Assembly (NCBI GenBank): GCA_021014945.1
Contig: MU266844.1
Coordinates: forward strand, 1 to 11,465
Direction: 5' to 3'
DNA: 11,465 nt
Origin: Leucogyrophana mollusca
Taxonomy: Eukaryota > Basidiomycota > Agaricomycetes > Boletales
The notes under the pieces were generated by a model. It worked only from the letters and a program-made list of their open reading frames with translations. It had not been told where the DNA came from and did no database searches. Positions within the stretch are counted from its first letter, which is position 1. Each line of letters starts with the position of its first letter. A program made the translations under genes and the position numbers. This document shows positions 6,210 to 11,465 of the stretch, piece after piece.

Positions 6210-8272
6210 CTACCGCCCCTGCAAGTGACTCCGCCGCCTGAGCACCCAGTAACAAATGGCGTCCAAGCATACCGTGTCTTCATACTCCTCGGATTCTCCA
6301 TCGCTATCCTGAGACCCTGAGTCTGTGTCCGGGTGGGAGTTGGCCCGGACACCGCCGCGCCGCGCTCGCTCACGAAAACGTCGGCCTTTTTTGCCCCTAG
6401 GAGCCGCGATGGCTAGTCGCTAACGGGATCTCAAGGTTAGATCAAATACGGGTCGATGGAGGTGGGACGCATACCACGTCATCTTGTGCGAGCGCTACGT
6501 TAGCCTCCATCTGGTTGCTCGATGGCCGTGTTTGGGAATGGGAGGCTTGTGCATTCTGTTGCGCGTCTGCATCTCTTTCTTGACGCGCCGGTTGATTGGT
6601 CGGAAACTAGGTAGTAGCATGAGTAAAGATCAAATAAATATGAATTGTCCTCCCGACACTCACCTGTGTAGATGCGGGAGCATGGGTGCGTTCGTGAGGG
6701 GATAGAGGTGGATGCGGGGGGCAGTCGGAGAGGTCCGTCTGGACGCGAGGTTTGCGATGTCGGAAGTGTCGCCAGCGGTCACGGATGTTGCGTGACCATT
6801 TGTGACTAGGCTTGTCCGGGTGAATGGTCGATGTATCTTGCTCGAGTGGAGGGTCCTGCTGAGGTTCTGTAGGTCGCTTAAAAGACACGAATGAGAGGAT
6901 ACCACGCAAAAAAGGTCGACGACACTTACGAGGGGAGGGCGCATCGACTCGGTATCCCAGTCATCATCGACACTCGGCTTTCTTTCCTGCTGGGTGGCGG
7001 GCTGATGCTGCACGACGGCGGGAAGCTGGTTGCAACGCGGGGAATCAGTTTCGGGGGATGCAGAACAAAAACGCAACCTCACATCAAGTAGTGAGGAGTT
7101 TATTGAAGACGTGTCATTGTGTGACTTGGCATGGGGTTGCCTGTGCTGGCGGAGGGGTGTGATAAGTGCCTAATATCAATACGGAATGTTAGCGGATAGA
7201 AGGGCGCATACACGCAAAAATGCCCACAGGTGGAATTCGGGTGCTAGCGGTTATAGGCGGAGACGACTGAGGTGGAGAGTTAGAAGCAGTATTGAAGCAG
7301 AACGAAGATACTAACTGGGCCTTGGATTCCCAATAATTCCGTGTCCCACACGTACACTGCGCCGTCATGGGCGCCATTGCTGATAACGTATCGCCCATTG
7401 GGGGAGAATGCCACACAAAATACGTAGTCAACCGCGCCGAATGGATCTCCAATCTGCAGCCGCGTCTCCAAGTCCCAAACTCTGACTGTCTTATCCATTC
7501 CTCCACTCGCAATCCTCCGTCCATCTGCGGTAATCGAAATGCATTCGACAACATTCTTGTGCCCCAACATCGGCTTCCCTATTTCTATCCCCGTTTTGGA
7601 ATCCCACACCCGGATGCTTCTATCCCATGACGCGGTGACGAGGAGACGTCCGTCTGGTGAATACACATTCGACAACACACTCGACGTATGGCCTCTTACG
7701 GGACCAACGACACTCTCGCCAGTCAAGATATCAATCACCCGAAAAGAACCATCTTCAAACCCAGCAGCAATTTGCGACCCATCCGGTGAGAATGCTACGC
7801 AGTAGACCTCGCTGTCACATTTCAGCGGTGCTCTGCCAGGTTTACCAGCGTCCACGTCCCACATCCGTACCGCCCTTTCACCACCCATTGGCGCAGTTGC
7901 GATCCATCGTCCATCTGGGGAATAGACCAGCCTATGAATGCCACCTTTGATCTCGTGAACTACTTCCCGCGTCAGCACGTCCCAAACAACCACCCCGTCC
8001 TCCTTCGTTCCACTCGCAATTCTCCTGCCATTTGGAGATATCGCTATCCACTGGATGCTGGAATCATGCAGAAGCGGTTGACCGTCTTGCCTACCGCTCT
8101 CAACATCCCAAATGATGACAGTCTTGTCCTCGGAGGCACTGGCAATGTGCCGATTGTCCGGGAAATATGCAACGGCCCAGACCCTTTCGGTGTGTCCTTT
8201 GAAATTTTTCGTCGGACCGCGGGATGCACGACGCACGCTTGAAGAATCGATGGGGTTCGATGACGTAGACAT
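6210..8272 (-). CDS. WD40 propeller protein with modular Arg-rich tail, copy B (intact, 7 exons)
   Basis: Exons on the minus strand: 8272-7316, 7266-7228, 7169-7083, 7025-6930, 6876-6664, 6606-6475, 6419-6210. All six introns are 49-58 nt and phase 0, giving 577 codons. The ATG at 8272 has A at -3 and matches the start of copy A. Residues 24-318 form seven WD40 blades: about 24-66, 67-107, 108-149, 150-192, 193-235, 236-278 and 279-318. GH and WD dipeptides are clear; blade 5 shows SWDRSIRVWD and blade 6 DKTVRVWD. Seven blades would close a propeller, a protein-interaction scaffold. Residues 320-577 are Pro/Ser/Gln/Arg-rich, with a HKWSRNIRDRWRHFRHRK segment in exon 5, a basic RGKKGRRFRERARRG run and an acidic Ser/Asp stretch. 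The protein ends DTVCLDAIC (residues 556-564) followed by a basic end. No enzyme, NACHT, kinase or F-box domain is visible, so the partner and role are unknown. The WD40 call is firm; splice sites are inferred from comparing copies. Confidence 0.88.
7228..7266 (-). other. Micro-exon 2 of copy B (13 codons)
   Basis: Treating 7315-7170 as one intron would make it 146 nt, far longer than its neighbours. Inside it are a TCTAAC branch-like site and acceptor CCTCAG (7272-7267), then 39 nt reading SSPPITASTRIPP, then donor GTGGGC at 7227, another CTAAC and acceptor ATTAG. The two resulting introns are 49 and 58 nt, like the rest. Copy A has the same layout with a 36-nt exon, so the length difference is exactly one codon. 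Phase 0 on both sides supports a real coding exon, although the donor is not a perfect consensus. Confidence 0.7.
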
Positions 8273-8482
8273 GGTGCGAGGAAACGAGAGTCACGGGTGG
8301 GGGGTTATCGAAGGTGTCTGAGGCGACGCTGAGGGGGGATGGTGAGGTGTGGGACACAGCTACTTCAAGGTGAGCCCCCTCTTATGCCATCCATACATCT
8401 TGTGGGTATGCTGTGCAAATACTGTTCAAAAATACTGTTCGAAGCGCGCGTCGTACCTTTGGCGAGCGCTTGATATTTTCAG
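8273..8482 (-). promoter_or_regulatory. Conserved upstream region of copy B with 11-bp direct repeats
   Basis: Counterpart of the copy A upstream region. The two repeat units are at 8420-8430 (TACTGTTCAAA) and 8433-8443 (TACTGTTCGAA), keeping the 13-bp start-to-start spacing. The core 8437-8482 matches 3897-3942 except at one base. Conservation falls away beyond about 8500, where a CT-rich stretch on the plus strand begins. Confidence 0.5.
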
Positions 8483-9035
8483 CACAGGCTTGGCAGCTGC
8501 GTGTCTCGCCTTCGTCCACCACTACCCGTACGTTGATTTGCCACATCCACTCTTCTGGTCCTCTTTCTCGCCCATTCAGATGTCGTCTCAGGTGCTACAT
8601 AACCGAACCGTACTCCTCGAGGCGTCGAAACCCCATGCACATGGCTCTGACCTTCCCGTCACCCATATTCACCCATCGTACTACTCTGTCTCAACTCCCT
8701 GCAGCCTTCTCTACCCTGCACTCACTTAACTTGTCCCATTCACATAACCAGGATGCTGTTAGGCTTAGACATATGGTCGTAACCAACAAACCGATCAGCT
8801 TTCCAGCGTTCTTCAGTCTCAGCTCCTCAATTATGGGCGCCGGAACTGTACAGATGTCGCTGGAGGGCTGCTCACACCCGAGCTCAAGACGCCGTGCCTG
8901 GTGGTAGGAACTCCGCGATAATGGCGACTATGCTGCAAGATCGCGCTTGGATCACACAGCCTACTCCGGTTGGTGGAGTAGTTGTAGTTGAAGCCTTGAC
9001 GGGGAGCGCTACTGCATTAAAGACATTATCGTTGT

Positions 9036-9110
9036 GTAAGTCAGCTTGTTCGCGTCTTCCTTCACTCTCGGATAGTAAGATAGGGCCCGCCGACTAATCG
9101 CACCCTACAG
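9036..9110 (+). other. Relic plus-strand intron, second spacer
   Basis: GTAAGT at 9036-9041, branch-like GACTAATCG, acceptor CCCTACAG ending at 9110, then GACTCG; 75 nt. The frame entering the next exon in one phase stays open to TAA near 9462 (over 110 codons). The upstream exon frame (ending near KTLSL) meets TGA straight after splicing. It is either a partly decayed gene or one whose frame I have chosen wrongly. No protein family was recognised. Confidence 0.4.
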
Positions 9111-9462
9111 GACTCGTGAATCTATCACTGTTGTGCATTTGCAGCCAGATTCGTGTCTTGGACAGCTTCCCATGTCCCAGCAAGGGCCGCGCTGTAAGCT
9201 AGCTAGCTGTTGTCTTGTACGTCATATACTGACTGGCCGAAGCCGGAGGGTATCCCCGACGAAAGCGTTAAGAGTTCGCTGTAATGATCCCGGATCTGGG
9301 TCAGGGATGAGAAGGATACTTACTGCACTTTGCCGGAGCGATCGTCTGCGACGGCCAGTCCTCGATTCTGCTGCCATTATAGCGCAGGAAGATCACAGTG
9401 GACACGCAGTCTCGTCCAGCGCTAACGTGTTACCATCTCTTAAATTCGACGACGGTGTTTAA
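9111..9462 (+). pseudogene. Long open exon-like relic, unrecognised
   Basis: After the acceptor at 9110, one phase is stop-free to TAA near 9462 and reads basic, Arg/Ser/Leu-rich sequence (for example RRILTALCRSDRLRRPVLDS). The equivalent region 451-845 in the left flank is clearly homologous in DNA but carries stops and indels in that frame. This indicates that at least one copy is not coding. No ATG, domain or motif identifies it. On the opposite strand an ATG near 9381 leads into a GTAAGT at about 9326, so a minus-strand origin is not excluded. Confidence 0.25.
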
Positions 9463-10130
9463 GAACGGAGTGCCTCCGCCTCGCGAATATGGATAAGTAC
9501 AAGTGCACTCGAACTACTGCACTGTTCTGCATGCCGCTTGGAAAGTCAGAGGAGCTTTTGCCTGCAGCGATACCACTGCTAGTTTCAAACCGATAGATGG
9601 TTCGCCCTCGCTGGAGGGTATCACCCCCCTTTGCGACACATGATTTTCCCCTCGCGACGAAATGGTCTTACCCTTCGCGATACGTGCTCTTCCCCCTCGT
9701 GAGCGTCTACTTCCCCCCGACACGACCCCCGTCATTTCCTCCACCATCAACGCCGCTACCATTCGACGTATGGCCTACACTATCCTTTAGCGTACAATCG
9801 TTGCCATCCCCCTCACATTTGATTCCTAAACACCAGCCAACCAAGCTTTCTTGTCCACGACCCCCGTCGTCCATTGAGTACAAGCTGAAGCATCCCTTTA
9901 TTAAGCAGGCGCCCCTCGCGTGTGTATGCGAGCGTTTGCTTGCATACTTCGTATCTTCGACACTCTCCATTTATACAGCAGAAGTTCTGTGGACCACACG
10001 GCGTATTCTCTTACAGGTCAAGCCCTTGGAGTGTGCGAGGCCTTCTACCGCCTTAGCGGGCTCACCGTACAAGTTTATCACCGACCTGTCATCTACAATA
10101 CCGCTCTCTTGGATTCTCTCTCACTCCGTC

Positions 10131-10150
10131 CTGCGAGATATATCTCGCAG
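10131..10150. repeat. Perfect 20-bp palindrome downstream of copy C
   Basis: Identical to the palindrome at 5762-5781, in the same position relative to the relic exon and the AATAAA of copy C. It can be drawn as a hairpin or cruciform arm of ten base pairs; whether it does anything is unknown. Confidence 0.85.
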
Positions 10151-10217
10151 CTGCAGGACAGCCGCGGCGCCCGCGCCCCTCCACATGAAAGCGTAAATAT
10201 TCGTGCTGACAAGATGC

Positions 10218-10223
10218 TTTATT
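10218..10223 (-). terminator. AATAAA poly(A) signal, copy C
   Basis: Third instance of the conserved AATAAA on the minus strand, about 370 nt after the copy C stop codon, embedded in the same conserved sequence as in copies A and B. Confidence 0.5.
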
Positions 10224-10595
10224 CGTCTCTTGCACAGATCTCGCGACCACAACGAGTACCCCGCATCCTTTCTAGGACCATAAACGAACTGCCACGAGAT
10301 CGAGAGACGGGCCGAGATCAGAGAAAGTACCAGTGATGAGGGTGCAAGGAAGACTTTGTGTCAGGCTGGATGGTACGAGGACGAGCTGTGTAGCAGCTAG
10401 CGCAGCAGACACGAGAGTATTCGAGTGCATCCAAAAGCCTGAAGGTAGAGCGTGAAGAAGTCGATTCGAGTGACGAGAACACATGCGATACGCGGCGTGA
10501 TTTTGCTTGAAGTGGACGACCGCGTAGCTGTCAGCGATATAGACCCGAGGATAAGAGGACCATTGCGAAGAAGAGACAAGAGGAGCTCAACTCAC

Positions 10596-11465
10596 CTATC
10601 GGCCCTGCAAGTGCCTCCGCCGCCTGAAGTACACCCAGTAACAAATGGCGTCCAAGCATCCCGTGTCTTCATACTCCGATTCTCCATCGCTATCCTGAGA
10701 CCCTGAGTCTGTGTCCGAGTGAGAGTTCGCCCGGACACCGCCGCGCCGCGCTCGCTCACGAAAACGTCGGCCTTTTTTGCCCCTAGGAGCCGCGATGGCT
10801 AGTCGCTAATGGGAACTTAAGGTTAGATCGAACACGGGTCAGTGGAGATGGGGCGCGTACCACATCATCTTGTGCGAGCGCCACGTTAGCCTCGATCTTA
10901 TTTCTCGATGGCCGTGTTCGGGAATGGGAAGCTTGTGCTTTTTCACGTGTATCTGCATCTCTTCCTCGACGCGGTTGTCGATTGGTCGGCAACTAGGTAG
11001 CATGAGTAAATAAGCATGAACTCTCCTGCCGAAACTTACCTCTGGATAGGCGGGAGAATTGGCACGTTGGTGGGGTATGGGTGGATGCGGGGGGCAGTCG
11101 GTGAGGTCCGCCCGGACGCGATGTTTGCGATGTCGGATATGTCGTCAGCGTTCACGGATGTTGCGCGACCATTTGTGATTGGGCACGGCGGGCTGAGCGG
11201 TCAATGTTTCTGACTCGGGTGGAGGATCCTGTTGAGGCTCGGTAGGTCGCTGAAAACGTACACAAATGAGAGGATACCACGCAAAATAGGTCGACGAAAC
11301 TTACGAGGGGAGGGCGCATCGACTCGGTGTCCCAGTCATCATCGACACTCGGCTTTCTTTCCTGCTGGGTGGCGGGCTGTTGCTGAACGACGGCGGGAAG
11401 CTGGGTACGACGCAGGGAATCAGTTCGAGGGATGCGGAACGAAAACGCAAGCTCACATCGAGGAG
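10596..11465 (-). pseudogene. WD40-family tail exons, copy C (5' part outside window, nonsense codon)
   Basis: Exons on the minus strand: end of an exon at 11465-11457, then 11400-11305, 11249-11040, 10992-10861 and 10805-10596 (stop TAG 10598-10596). These match copy B exon by exon, with phase-0 introns of 47-56 nt. The propeller exon lies beyond the right edge. In exon 11249-11040 the conserved IRERW core is broken: the Trp codon is TGA at 11147-11145, while A, B and the extra A exon read TGG at this place. Downstream exons stay open in frame and end EDTGCLDAICYWVYF, then four Arg. The last exon is nearly identical to that of copy B. If the genome sequence is right, translation ends early in the tail; the propeller could still be made. 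RNA editing or a base-call error are alternatives. Confidence 0.75.

Larger units (their letters stand above)
5843..10217. repeat. Tandem unit 2 (copy B plus second spacer)
   Basis: Measured between the AATAAA signals of copies B and C, about 4.4 kb, and the most complete spacer. Its tail exons are much closer to copy C than to copy A (81 identical bases across the last-exon acceptor), suggesting that B and C separated last or were homogenised. Confidence 0.75.
10017..10456 (+). pseudogene. Relic convergent gene exons in the copy C 3' flank
   Basis: Equivalent of 5649-5956: acceptor TTCTCTTACAG ends at 10016, exon to 10192, donor GTAAAT, 83-nt intron to 10275, then an exon open to TGA near 10456. 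It keeps VIYNTALLDSLSL and ARYISQLQD, then reads DHKRTATRSRDGPRSEK. One base more than the second copy at the exon start and a 6-nt insertion near 10175 separate the copies. Upstream, 9850-9920 shares an EYKLKHPFIK stretch with 5490-5540, possibly an earlier exon of the same gene. The identity of the product is unknown. Confidence 0.35.
10218..11465. repeat. Tandem unit 3, truncated by the window edge
   Basis: Starts at the AATAAA of copy C and runs off the right end within tail exon 3. The array presumably continues, with the copy C propeller exon expected within roughly 1.2 kb beyond the window. Confidence 0.7.

Noticed and set aside
1..11465. Transposon, CRISPR array, tRNA or rRNA gene
   Set aside because: No transposase or reverse-transcriptase motifs, terminal inverted repeats, long terminal repeats, regularly spaced repeats or cloverleaf-like sequences were recognised. 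The large repeats are explained by tandem gene duplication.

Overview
This looks like nuclear DNA of a filamentous basidiomycete. The coding frames are cut by many short introns (47-67 nt) with GT...AG ends and CTAAC/CTGAC-like branch sites, and polyadenylation-type AATAAA signals follow. The main genes encode stand-alone seven-blade WD40 propellers with long low-complexity tails. That architecture is one I recall as heavily expanded in Agaricomycetes, notably Boletales such as Suillus, Paxillus and Pisolithus; this placement is from memory and was not checked.

The window is a tandem array of one gene family, all on the minus strand. Copy A spans about 3773-1420 and copy B 8272-6210. Copy C enters from the right edge and ends at 10596. 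AATAAA sits at matching places downstream of each copy (1030-1035, 5843-5848, 10218-10223), giving repeat periods of about 4.8 and 4.4 kb. Exon 1 of A and B is exactly 957 nt and holds the whole propeller. Six or seven small exons then encode a tail rich in Pro, Ser, Gln and Arg. The tail ends in a conserved Asp-Thr-Gly/Val-Cys-Leu-Asp-Ala-x-Cys motif plus basic residues. In B every exon is a multiple of three and every intron is phase 0. Only B reads through intact (577 codons). A has a duplicated tail exon, and that exon carries a 17-bp tandem duplication that shifts the frame. C has a TGA replacing a conserved Trp codon.

The spacers (1-1029, 3774-5842, 8273-10217) are mosaics of shared blocks. 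The block next to each WD40 start is well conserved and holds a direct-repeat element; it is probably the promoter. Farther out are relics of plus-strand exons with conserved splice sites but inconsistent frames. These seem to be an older convergent gene decaying between WD40 copies, and its exons overlap the WD40 3' untranslated regions in antisense. Block 4165-4950 occurs only in the first spacer and holds an unrecognised gene-like frame broken at a run of eight G.

No tRNA, rRNA, CRISPR array, complete transposon, NACHT domain or other effector domain was seen. The best candidate for something undescribed is the WD40 family itself: a propeller fused to a modular, exon-shuffling Arg-rich tail with a Cys-containing C-terminal hook, in a rapidly duplicating and decaying array.
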